Positions 1-8,354 of a stretch of DNA of 10,478 nt are shown piece after piece. The notes below the pieces were generated by a model. The model worked only from the letters and a program-made list of their open reading frames with translations, was not told the DNA's origin and ran no database searches. The stretch spans positions 1-10,478 of the forward strand of contig JABFRZ010000363.1 in NCBI GenBank assembly GCA_013140785.1. Direction: 5' to 3'. A program made the translations under genes and the position numbers. Each line of letters opens with the position of its first letter. The first letter of the stretch is position 1. Source of the stretch: Planctomycetota bacterium (GTDB lineage Bacteria > Planctomycetota > UBA1135 > GCA-002686595).

Positions 1-1267
1 GGGCGTCCGGCTCGAAGAAGGTGTCGAGGCCCCAAGCGAGGTCGGCCACGTGGCTCGGTAGCGTCAGCGCCAAGAGCGTTCCGGGCACGGCTGCGAGCGT
101 CGCGCGGCCGAGCCAGCGCGGCCCGCGCGCAGCGAACTCGAACAGTTTCTCGGCGCCGGCCGCGATCGCGAGCGCCAGGAAAAGGTGCAGCATCGCGACC
201 CAGCGCATCATGCCCTCGATGCTCGCGTTGGGCGGGAAGACCCAGTCGAGCGCCGCGCCGAAGGTCTTCCTCCCGGCCGTGAACACGACGAAGAGCAGCA
301 CGCCGAACAGGACCACGCGCTGGAGCGGCCGGCGCCAGCCGGCGAGGAGCGCGGCGCAGCCGAGCAGCGACGCCACCGCCAGCACGGGCAGGCGCCGGTG
401 GTCGGTGAAGCTCCCGTGCAACCAGCCGGAGAGCAACGCTTGGAGCCCGAAACCGTCCTTGCGCTCGGCCTCCGAGATCGGCCAGCCGCCGAAGTAGTCC
501 GAGCACACGAGCTGCGGCAGCAACCAGAACGCGATCACGACACCCGTGGCGCCGCCGAGCAGCACGAGTCGCACGAGGCGCGCACGCAGGGTCGAATCGC
601 CGTTGGGTGCAAGCAGCGCGGCGAACGCGAACACCGGAATGAGCCCGAGCGCGAGCAGCGCGTGCGCAAGGAAGAGCAGCGCGAACGCCCCCACGCCCAG
701 CGCCAACCGGCCGCGCCCCTGGACGAAACGCACGCCCTCCGCCAGCGCCAGCGGCACGAACACCGAACCCCACAACAGCGTGTAGAGCCCCGAGAGCAGA
801 TAGTGGCGCGCGGTCAGCCCGTAGTAGGCCTTCGGCGCCGAGAGCGTGGCCAGCGCCACCGCGCCGCACACCGCCGCGACGGATCCGAAGCCGAGGCGCC
901 GGAGTCCGAACCAGGTCGCGAATGGCCCGGCGAGCAGCAGCAACACGACCAGCAGCTTGTAGGCCTCGGCCGCGTGCTCGGGTCCGCCGAGGGCGAGCGC
1001 CAGCGCCCCGGTCGCGACGTGCGGCAGCAGCTGATAGAAGTGCGCGAGCGGGAAGCCGAGGTTGAGGTCGCTCATCCACCACCCGTCCGAGCCCGCGCGC
1101 AGGTACCCGGCCACGCGCGCCGACGCGAGCACGTGGGACGACGAGTCGTCGCCGACCGGCTCGGGCCCGGACAGGTAGTGCGGCGCATGCCACAGGAGCG
1201 CCCCGCTCAGTACCAGCAGCGCGAGGAGCGAGATCCAGCCTTCGAGCGGACGACGGGCAAGGGACAA
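1..1267 (-). CDS. Polytopic membrane protein, PTPS-related/YfhO-like (GT-C-like), 3' end outside window
   Basis: The minus-strand frame is open from position 1267 to the left edge (422 codons visible) with no stop. It encodes a very hydrophobic protein with many Leu/Ala/Val membrane segments: a first helix at about residues 11-27, then a soluble loop with an Asp-Asp-x3-His motif (D40, D41, H45) followed by GFPLAHFYQLLPH. Family knowledge: PTPS-related (PF10131-like) and YfhO-type membrane proteins have a D-x3-H element and a 'GyPlf.fY.pLpy' motif in the first large loop, a GT-C glycosyltransferase-like layout. A function in polysaccharide or lipid-linked sugar transfer is inference. Start: the in-frame stop TGA at 1301-1303 leaves only 11 codons before TTG 1265-1267. 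That TTG is preceded by AAAGG (1274-1278) with a 6-base gap, so TTG is the best start; no ATG is available until well inside the loop. It is transcribed divergently from the GMC operon. The membrane-protein assignment is firm and the family moderate. Confidence 0.75.
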   Translation of the reverse strand, partial: MSLARRPLEGWISLLALLVLSGALLWHAPHYLSGPEPVGDDSSSHVLASARVAGYLRAGSDGWWMSDLNLGFPLAHFYQLLPHVATGALALALGGPEHAAEAYKLLVVLLLLAGPFATWFGLRRLGFGSVAAVCGAVALATLSAPKAYYGLTARHYLLSGLYTLLWGSVFVPLALAEGVRFVQGRGRLALGVGAFALLFLAHALLALGLIPVFAFAALLAPNGDSTLRARLVRLVLLGGATGVVIAFWLLPQLVCSDYFGGWPISEAERKDGFGLQALLSGWLHGSFTDHRRLPVLAVASLLGCAALLAGWRRPLQRVVLFGVLLFVVFTAGRKTFGAALDWVFPPNASIEGMMRWVAMLHLFLALAIAAGAEKLFEFAARGPRWLGRATLAAVPGTLLALTLPSHVADLAWGLDTFFEPDA

Positions 1268-1336
1268 GCTCGGCCTTTGTGTGCGCGTCGCCGCTCGCTG
1301 TCAAGCGGCGCCCGCTTCTCGCCCCCACCGGACCCG

Positions 1337-1386
1337 TTCGATGCGGCCCCGGCCGGGTCGTTTCCCCTTTCCGGGGCCGCATCGAA
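1337..1386. repeat. Perfect 16-bp inverted repeat upstream of GMC gene
   Basis: TTCGATGCGGCCCCGG (1337-1352) is repeated as its exact reverse complement at 1371-1386, around an 18-base spacer (1353-1370). It ends 8 bases before the GGAGG ribosome-binding site (1394-1398) of the GMC oxidoreductase. Both flanking genes are transcribed away from it, so it cannot be an ordinary terminator of an upstream gene, and no T-run follows either arm. It may be an operator for a dimeric regulator or a 5'-leader hairpin. A weaker 6-bp pair, GACCCG (1331-1336) with CGGGTC (1354-1359), encloses the left arm and would partly compete with it. The repeat is certain; its role is unknown. Confidence 0.85.
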
Positions 1387-1405
1387 GGCGAGCGGAGGCA
1401 CAGCC

Positions 1406-2946
1406 ATGGGCAGCGAGCACTACGACTTCATCCTCATCGGCACCGGCGCGGGCGGAGGCACGCTGGCGCGCAAGCTGGCGCCCAGCGGGAAGCGCATCCT
1501 CTTGCTCGAGCGCGGCGAGCGCGTGCCGCGCGAGAAGGAGAACTGGAGCACGCGCGCGGTCAACGTCGAGGGTCGCTACAACACGAAAGAGCACTGGCTC
1601 GACAAGAACGGGAAGAAGCTCCACCCGCACACCAACTACTACGTGGGCGGCAACACCAAGTTCTACGGTGCGGCGCTGTTCCGGCTGCGGGCCGAGGACT
1701 TCGGCGCCCTGCGTCACCACGGCGGCGTTTCGCCGGCCTGGCCGATCGGCTACGACGAGCTCGAGCCCTTCTACACCGAGGCCGAGCGCCTCTACCACGT
1801 GCACGGCGAGCGCGGCGCGGATCCCACCGAGCCGCGCGCGAGCGCGCCCTATCCGCACCCGGCGGTGTCGCACGAGCCGCGCATCCAGAAGCTGGCGGAC
1901 GACCTCGTGCGCCTCGGGCAAAAGCCCTTCCACGTGCCGCTCGGGATCATGCTGGACGAGCAGAACCGCTCGCGGAGCGCCTGCATCCGCTGCGCGACCT
2001 GCGACGGGCATCCGTGCCTGGTCAACGCCAAGTCGGATGCAGAGACCTGCGGCGTCGAGCCGGCGCTCGAGCACCCGAACGTGACGCTGCTCACCGGCGC
2101 CTACGTCACGAAGCTCGAGACCGACGCCAGCGGCAGGACCGTGACGCGCGTGCACGTCGAGCGCAATGGCGAACGCGAGACCTACTCGGCCGGCTTCGTG
2201 GTCGTCTCGGCCGGCGCGATCAACTCGGCCGCGCTGCTCCTGCGCTCGGCGAACGCCAAGCACCCGCGCGGTCTCGCCAACGGCTCCGACGTCGTCGGCC
2301 GGCACTACATGGGGCACCTGAACTCGGTGATGCTCGCGATCTCGCGCGACCCGAACCCCTCGATCTTCCAGAAGACGCTGGCGCTGAACGACTTCTACTT
2401 CCGCGCGGACGACTGGGACTTTCCCCTGGGGCACATCTCGTTCGTCGGGAAGATGGACGCCGACACGCTCTCGGCCGGCGCGCCGAAGATCGTGCCCGGC
2501 ATGACGCTCGAGCTCATGGCCAAGCACTCGCTCGACTTCTGGTTGACCTCCGAGGACTTGCCCGACCCGGAGAATCGCGTCACGCTCAGCCCCGAGGGCC
2601 GCATCGTGCTCAGCTATCGCCCGAACAACGAGCAAGGGCACGAGCGCTTGCTCAAGAAGCTCAAGGGCATGCTCAAGGCGCTCGACTGCCACGACCATCT
2701 GATCCCGTTGCAGCTCTTCGTGGGCCAGCGCATCCCGCTGGCCGGCGTCGCGCACCAGAACGGCACCATCCGCTTCGGGAGTGATCCGCGCACCTCGGCC
2801 CTCGACCGCGACTGCAAGGCGCACGAGCTCGACAATCTGTACGTGGTGGACGCCAGCTTTTTCCCGAGCTCGGGCGCGGTGAATCCGGCGCTGACGATCA
2901 TGGCCAACGCGCTGCGCGTGGGTGAGCACCTGCTCGGGAGGATGAA

Positions 2947-2950
<4 letters not shown>
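1406..2950 (+). CDS. GMC-family FAD-dependent oxidoreductase with four-cysteine cluster
   Basis: A 514-residue cytoplasmic-type flavoprotein without a signal peptide. The N-terminus has the dinucleotide-binding fold, GTGAGGG at residues 12-18 with acidic E35 ending the second strand, and a later YYVGGNTKFYG block typical of GMC FAD contacts. The C-terminal GMC domain carries HQNGTIRFG with H450 and ends with the conserved segment VDASFFPSSGAVNPA, N493. H450/N493 fit the usual His-Asn catalytic pair that takes a hydride from an alcohol substrate. An insertion holds C193-x2-C-x2-C-x4-C204 (CIRCATCDGHPC) and then C215, spaced like a metal or Fe-S site; as I recall, a sub-group of bacterial GMC proteins has this element. 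Start ATG 1406 has GGAGG 7 bases upstream. It is first gene of an operon, and its stop overlaps the next start by four bases. Substrate and electron acceptor are unknown; sugar, sterol or other alcohol oxidation are all possible. Confidence 0.92.
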
Positions 2951-3981
<1,031 letters not shown>

Positions 3982-3989
3982 GGATGCAC

Positions 3990-4679
3990 ATGAGAACCTT
4001 CCAGGACCTGCACGTCGTCGTCACCGGCGCCACGGGCGAGCTCGGCGGAGCCGTCGCCGCCTTGTTGCTCGAGCGCGGCGCCCGCTGTCACCTGCCCGTG
4101 CGCTCGGCCGCCAAGCTCGACCCCGCTCTCGCGCGCGCCCACGTCGTGTCCGGCATCGACCTCGCCGACGAGGCCGGCGTCACGGCCTTCTATCGCGACC
4201 TGCCCGAGCTGTGGGCCTCGATCCACTGCGCCGGGGCCTTCGCCTATACGCCGATCGAGGCCGCCAGCGGCGCGGACCTCGACAAGATGCTCGCGGTGAA
4301 TGCGCGCTCGGCCTTCTTGTGCGCGCGCGAGGCCGCACGAGTGCTACGAGCCGGCGCCCACGGCGGCCGTATCGTGAACGTGGTCTCACGCCAGGCGCTC
4401 GAGCCCCGCCGGGGCGCGGGGCTGGTGCCCTACACGATGAGCAAGGCTGCCGTGGCGGCGCTGACGCAGGCCTTGGCCGAGGAGCTCGCGCCCGAGCGCA
4501 TCGGCGTGAACGCGGTCGCGCCCTCCATCCTGGACACGCCCGCCAACCGCGCGGCGATGCCGAACGCCGATGTCTCGAAGTGGATCTCGCTCGCGGAGGT
4601 GGCCGAGGTGATGCTCTTCCTGGCCTCACCCGATTGCACGGCCAGCGGGACCTTGGCGCAGGTGTACGGGCGCGCCTGA
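3990..4679 (+). CDS. Classical short-chain dehydrogenase/reductase (SDR)
   Basis: A 229-residue NAD(P)(H)-dependent oxidoreductase, a usual length for a compact classical SDR (231 if ATG 3984 is used; residue numbers here count from 3984). The coenzyme motif TGATGELGG lies near the N-terminus, HCAG stands in place of the common NNAG, the catalytic Ser is S135 (NVVSRQ), and Y150-x3-K154 is present in YTMSK. The segment VNAVAPSILDTPANR is the typical post-catalytic 'N.v.PG...T' region, with Ser in place of Gly after Pro. The C-terminus keeps VAEVMLFLASPDCTASG, seen in many SDRs. It lies 2-8 bases after the VOC stop and is clearly co-transcribed with the GMC and VOC genes. It is probably cytoplasmic, as there is no signal peptide. 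The arginine after the glycine-rich motif (LPVRS) could favour NADP, but this is weak. Substrate unknown; it may act on the carbonyl made by, or the alcohol fed to, the GMC enzyme. Confidence 0.92.
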   Translation: MRTFQDLHVVVTGATGELGGAVAALLLERGARCHLPVRSAAKLDPALARAHVVSGIDLADEAGVTAFYRDLPELWASIHCAGAFAYTPIEAASGADLDKMLAVNARSAFLCAREAARVLRAGAHGGRIVNVVSRQALEPRRGAGLVPYTMSKAAVAALTQALAEELAPERIGVNAVAPSILDTPANRAAMPNADVSKWISLAEVAEVMLFLASPDCTASGTLAQVYGRA

Positions 4680-4707
4680 GCCATCCAGGCGGCCGGCTCC
4701 CACCACC

Positions 4708-4756
4708 GAAAACAAGGCGCCCATCGTCGCGAGCGAGTGCTCACAACGATGGGCGC
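4708..4756 (-). terminator. Rho-independent terminator of the propeller/Ig gene
   Basis: A perfect 11-bp stem, GCGCCCATCGT (4717-4727) with ACGATGGGCGC (4746-4756), encloses an 18-base loop that itself holds GAGC/GCTC. Read on the minus strand the stem is followed by CTTGTTTTC, a U-rich tail, 61 bases past the stop of the 4817-7675 gene. On the plus strand no T-run follows, so for the convergent SDR operon it could act only as a weak barrier or RNA-end protector. Confidence 0.75.
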
Positions 4757-4785
4757 ACGATTCGAACCACGACCTCCGGCGTCCT
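4757..4785 (-). other. tRNA T-arm-like scrap (no complete tRNA)
   Basis: On the minus strand this reads CCGGAGGTCGTGGTTCGAATC and then CGTG, resembling a tRNA variable loop and T-loop. The flanking stem bases do not pair (CGTGG against CGTGC), and no D-arm or acceptor partner can be found upstream. It is either coincidence or a decayed tRNA/att fragment. Confidence 0.2.
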
Positions 4786-4816
4786 CGCGGCGCGCCGAAG
4801 GCCTGGTCGGTTCAGA

Positions 4817-7675
4817 TCACAGGGTGATCGTCAGCTTGGCGATGGTGCTGAGCGTCGGCCCGCAGTCGTTCGACGCGCGGCACTGGTACCGGCCCGCGTG
4901 CGAGTTGCCGACCACCGGGATGTTGTGCGTCGCATCGACCGAGCCCGGGATGGCGAAGAGAGGCCCTTGGAGGCCGCCCTTGAGCCATTGGTACGTGATG
5001 AAGGGGTCGCCGATCGCCACAACCGTGAACGACGCCGAGCCACCAATCGGAGCGCTCGCGTTCACCGGGTTCAACGTGAAGCTCGGAGCTTCGCTCACTT
5101 CAATGAAGACCGAATCGCTCAGGATCGATCCGCTGACGTCCATGACGATGACGTCGTAAAAGTCCTCGTCGCCAGGGACGATCGGGTTCAGGACCAGGGT
5201 CGAGTTGGTCTCGGGCGGGACGATCGGGCTACCGCCCTTGCGCCACACATAGGAGAGACCCTCGCCATAAGCTCCCACGCTCAGCGTGTGGGAGCCCGTT
5301 TGGCAGGCGATGCCGGCCAGGGGCTGCTGGTAGATCTGCAGCTCGAGCGTGTAGGTGTCGAAGTTGCCGCCGTTCTTCGGCTCGCAGCTCAACACGGCCG
5401 TGTTGCTGATCCCGGGACCACACAGGTCGGTCGCGACGCAGTCGTACGTGCCTACGTCGGAGACATGAACCGGGTAGATCAGGAGCAGGTTGCTCGTCTG
5501 CGCCGGAACGAGCGGGACGCCGTTCTTCCGCCACGAGTAGGTGATCGGACCGGTGCCCGTCGCCGTGATGAAGAACGCCGCCGCGTCGCCGGCGCTGACG
5601 TTCTGGGGAGCCGGATGGGTACCGACCACCGCGCCGGTGAAGTCGAGCAGCGCGGGGGCGCTCAACGCCGTGCCGCAGCCGTCCGTCACCAGCACATCGT
5701 AGGTGCCGCCGTCGCCGGCCACGGTCGAGGGGATCGTGTAGCTGCTCGCGGTTGCGCCGGGGATGCTCACCCCGTTCTTGCGCCACTGGTAGAAGCCGAT
5801 CGGAGCGAGGAACGGGGTCGCGCCGACCGAGAAGGTCGCCGGGCCACCCACGCAGACGCTGGCCGCGTCCGGATCGTCGAAGATCGTCGGCTCACCGCAC
5901 TCGCCGATGCGGCCCCACTGGGTGCCCCAGCGACTGTCGTTGTCGGCCGGACCGACGCGCAGGGCAGCGTGCTCCTGCAAGGTCCAGAAGGTCTTGTCGT
6001 CCACCGGGTCCACTCCCGTGGCGCTGTGGAGGCCCCACTGGGCCGTCGTGCCGACGCCGAAGTTCTTCCAGTAGCTGGAGTCGCCGCTCTTGAGGAGCCG
6101 CATGGGTCCTTGCGCGCTCACCGGATCGCTGCCCACGCGAACCACGTAACCGGATTCCGGATTGCGGGTCGCATCGAACCGCGAGAACCCAATCACCGCG
6201 TCGTCGCCACAGTTGACCGAGATGCCAGGCATCATGATGCCGGAGTTGGCCACCCCTCCGTCGATCACGTTGTCTTGGAGCAGCATTCCGTTCGGCGCCG
6301 GAGCGGCCCCTCCAGGGAAGGCGAGCGTCGGATCGAGCTGGTGCCAGAAGGAGGCCACCCTGCTTTGCGCTGCGGGGGCCAGCGGCAGACCACCTTGGTG
6401 CGCGACCCAGATCTTGCCGTTGCGGAAGACCGCGGACGAAACCCGGACGCTGAAGGGGGCCATGAACCTGAGGTCACCGACCTGGGCTACGCCCACACCA
6501 CCCGCCCCCGTAGGCTGCGTGGTCGAGAAGTTGGTCGAGACGAAGCAAAGGCTCGTCGTGCCGCCGAAGGGAGAGCCGGGCAGGCCGCTCGCGACCGGGA
6601 TCGGCCCGGGGGTCACCTCGACCTTGACGAGCTGAACGCACCGGGGAGAGGGCGTGCCTGTGGCGCCAAAGGTCGTGTTCACGACCCACATGTCCGTTGT
6701 CGCAGTGTCCAGCGAGGTACACGCGGTGAACGAGTTCCCCGTGGCACCACCCAACAACGGCGCGAGGAAGCCCGTCGCGAACGTGTGCACCGTGATCGGA
6801 CCGCCGGCGAGGGCCGTGGCCATGTCGATCACCCACATCTTCACACCGGCGAGCGCGCCGGCGGGGAAGGTGAACATGTTGGCCGTGACCGTGACCCAGG
6901 TCGCATTCGTGCCGTGCGGAATCCAGTCCGGGAAATTCGTGGTCGCCGCGTCAGCGACGATGGTGTAGAAGTCCCAGCCAAGGGTCGGGTCGCTGGTGTC
7001 GCTGATGGCGAACAGGAGGCTCGTGGAACCCAGGCCGCCGAGGGCGCCGCCGCGAGCGGTGGCGATCCAGCGCCCGGAGAGGGCGTCATAGCTGACGCGG
7101 CCTTGGGTGGTGGACACGATGAGGGTCGGACTCCAGAAGGAATCGAGGTCGACCATCGAAATGACGCCTCCGACTCGGTCCTGGATTTGAACGTTGTTGC
7201 TCATCATCGTCATCAGGTGCGCCGGCCCGACGTCACCCGATGCACTGGGCGGGATATAGGAGGCACCAAGCGAGCCCGGGACGTCCGCCTGGGCGGGGAA
7301 GCTCAGGTCGAGAGCCGGCTCCGCGCCAAGGCTGGGGCAAAGGACGAGCGGCTCGGCACCTCCGCCTTGCGGCTGAGAAAGCCCGCGCACATCCGTGAGC
7401 TTGCCGGGAAGCGGCAGGAACTGGGGCGGCAGCTCGATCGGGAGCTGGGAGGCCTCGGGGATGGCAGTGGCCATCTTCGGGAGTGCGGCTTGGACCTCGA
7501 GGAGGTCGCTCCAACTAGCGGAGACCGGGTTGATGAAACTCGTCTCGCTCGGGCGCGCCTGAGGCGCCTGCTGTGCTTGCTTGAATTGCGACTGCTTCGA
7601 CTGGCCCGCAACCCCGAAGGTGGCGAGCAGGGCCAAGCCGAGGCCGGTGTACGGAAGTGAATGCGCGACTCTCAT
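4817..7675 (-). CDS. Secreted beta-propeller protein with four C-terminal Ig-like domains
   Basis: 952 residues. A hydrophobic signal peptide (about residues 1-24, cleavage near GVAG before QSKQ) is followed by a Gln/Pro-rich linker. Residues of about 140-615 contain short motifs of a secreted propeller-like family I recognise: RVSYDALSGRWIATAR, FAISDTSDPTLGWDFY, FPDWIPHG with TANMF, DDAVIGFSRF, and WGLHSATGVDPVDDKTFW ending at WGTQWGRIG. Four Ig-like units follow, each centred on a Y-x-W core: W631, W715, W811 and W897, spaced 84, 96 and 86 residues. Each has a later [TDR]-Y-[DQ] strand, and the second and fourth keep a Cys there (GTYDC, GRYQC); the first uses C...DGCG instead. It ends directly after the last Ig strand with no PEP-CTERM, sortase, T9SS-type or lipid anchor visible. 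Likely extracellular, for adhesion, matrix or substrate binding (inference). An AGGG lies about 8 bases before ATG 7673-7675. It is a single-gene unit. Confidence 0.88.
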   Translation of the reverse strand: MRVAHSLPYTGLGLALLATFGVAGQSKQSQFKQAQQAPQARPSETSFINPVSASWSDLLEVQAALPKMATAIPEASQLPIELPPQFLPLPGKLTDVRGLSQPQGGGAEPLVLCPSLGAEPALDLSFPAQADVPGSLGASYIPPSASGDVGPAHLMTMMSNNVQIQDRVGGVISMVDLDSFWSPTLIVSTTQGRVSYDALSGRWIATARGGALGGLGSTSLLFAISDTSDPTLGWDFYTIVADAATTNFPDWIPHGTNATWVTVTANMFTFPAGALAGVKMWVIDMATALAGGPITVHTFATGFLAPLLGGATGNSFTACTSLDTATTDMWVVNTTFGATGTPSPRCVQLVKVEVTPGPIPVASGLPGSPFGGTTSLCFVSTNFSTTQPTGAGGVGVAQVGDLRFMAPFSVRVSSAVFRNGKIWVAHQGGLPLAPAAQSRVASFWHQLDPTLAFPGGAAPAPNGMLLQDNVIDGGVANSGIMMPGISVNCGDDAVIGFSRFDATRNPESGYVVRVGSDPVSAQGPMRLLKSGDSSYWKNFGVGTTAQWGLHSATGVDPVDDKTFWTLQEHAALRVGPADNDSRWGTQWGRIGECGEPTIFDDPDAASVCVGGPATFSVGATPFLAPIGFYQWRKNGVSIPGATASSYTIPSTVAGDGGTYDVLVTDGCGTALSAPALLDFTGAVVGTHPAPQNVSAGDAAAFFITATGTGPITYSWRKNGVPLVPAQTSNLLLIYPVHVSDVGTYDCVATDLCGPGISNTAVLSCEPKNGGNFDTYTLELQIYQQPLAGIACQTGSHTLSVGAYGEGLSYVWRKGGSPIVPPETNSTLVLNPIVPGDEDFYDVIVMDVSGSILSDSVFIEVSEAPSFTLNPVNASAPIGGSASFTVVAIGDPFITYQWLKGGLQGPLFAIPGSVDATHNIPVVGNSHAGRYQCRASNDCGPTLSTIAKLTITL

Positions 7676-8233
7676 TGTTGTTGTCCCTACCTGATGATGT
7701 GGTTGGTCCGTCTGGGGCTTGAAGGGCGCGAGACCGCGCCCGCTAGATTTCTTGGGCGCATGCGCGTCGATACGAGGATCCGCCGCGCGTGCACCAGTTG
7801 ACGGAGCAGTCTATCAGGCCCCTGTCAAGCCGCTAGATGCGCCGGGAAATGCCTTCCGGATCGGCGGCCGAAATGGTGGAGAGCCCCGCCCGCGGGGGTA
7901 CGGAAGTGAGGCGACGGCCACTTCGAAGTCCCCTCCGCCAGCGACACATTCGCAAACGAACGGAACCGAGGGGGTGCTCAGCGCCGTCGCCAACCCGCGC
8001 CTCCGCGACCCCTCCTGGTCCCCTGTACGGCGCCCTATTGGAGGACAGCTTGCCTAGATGGCCCAGCTCCGGCCCCTGCGGGGAGGATCGCCCAGGGCAC
8101 CAACCACCTTCCGGCCACGTCGGGCTGGCCGGACACCTATCCTCCGGCGGCGGATCGCGGGATCACGAACGACCCTCTCGCGACGCGGAGCGGCGACGCC
8201 TGGGCTTCCTCCCTTGGCTCGCCCGGTCGGCAC
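7676..8233. other. Non-coding gap upstream of the propeller/Ig gene
   Basis: No frame here has recognisable protein features; the open frames are Arg/Pro/Gly-rich and typical of unselected high-GC DNA. The segment next to 7675 must carry the leader and promoter of the propeller/Ig gene. A minus-strand TTGACA sits at 7823-7828, but I see no -10 hexamer at a usual distance. Small GC-rich hairpins such as CCCCG/CGGGG (7884-7897 region) occur without U-tails. Confidence 0.5.
8110..8133. repeat. 8-bp perfect inverted repeat (hairpin)
   Basis: TCCGGCCA (8110-8117) and TGGCCGGA (8126-8133) form a perfect stem with an 8-base loop. It lies 222 bases beyond the stop of the S9 peptidase gene in its direction of transcription. 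It lacks a T-run, so it could be a factor-dependent 3'-end hairpin or a chance GC-rich repeat. Confidence 0.4.
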
Positions 8234-8347
8234 CCGGCTCTCGAGTGAAAACGCCGTTGGGTTCTCGATCGACTCGACGGCGAGGTCCACGTCCAGCTCG
8301 GGCCAGTAGAGATGCCCTGGACGCGGACGCTCCACGCGCAGCAGGTT
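8234..8347 (-). pseudogene. Probable relic of a DUF2442-type protein (C-terminal piece)
   Basis: A minus-strand frame reads NLLRVERPRPGHLYWPELD and continues VDLAVESIENPTAFSLESR, about 38 codons. From memory, DUF2442 proteins end with '.hWPeLDeDlsve.ll', which this matches well. The part before it, the N-terminal half of such a roughly 80-residue domain, is missing because the S9 gene stops at 8355. Downstream the frame dissolves into Arg-rich text until 8054. There is no good start codon with a ribosome-binding site other than a GTG at 8335. DUF2442 proteins often pair with DUF4160 proteins in toxin-antitoxin-like gene pairs; no DUF4160 remnant is seen here. I read it as a fossil rather than a working gene. 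Confidence 0.45.
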
Positions 8348-8354
8348 CCCCGGG

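Noticed and set aside
185..1405. Plus-strand open frame continuing upstream of the GMC gene to position 185
   Set aside because: Its composition is Arg/Gln/Glu/His-rich and without domain features, and it is antisense to the convincing membrane-protein gene. ATG 1406 with GGAGG and the immediate FAD-binding motif mark the true GMC start.
1301..2929. Minus-strand open frame of 542 codons opposite the GMC gene
   Set aside because: Val/Arg/His-rich shadow of the GMC coding strand with no recognisable motif.
4757..4830. A complete tRNA gene on the minus strand
   Set aside because: Only the T-loop consensus is present; the T-stem does not pair and no D-arm, anticodon arm or acceptor partner could be found.
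4211..7660. Plus-strand open frame of 1149 codons across the SDR and propeller/Ig genes
   Set aside because: It is a high-GC shadow: low-complexity Arg/Gly/His-rich text, antisense to a protein with clear Ig and propeller motifs, and it overlaps the SDR in another frame.
7823..7828. Minus-strand TTGACA as the promoter of the propeller/Ig gene
   Set aside because: No -10-like hexamer lies 16-18 bases downstream; TAGACT is present but only 9 bases away, too close for a sigma-70 promoter.
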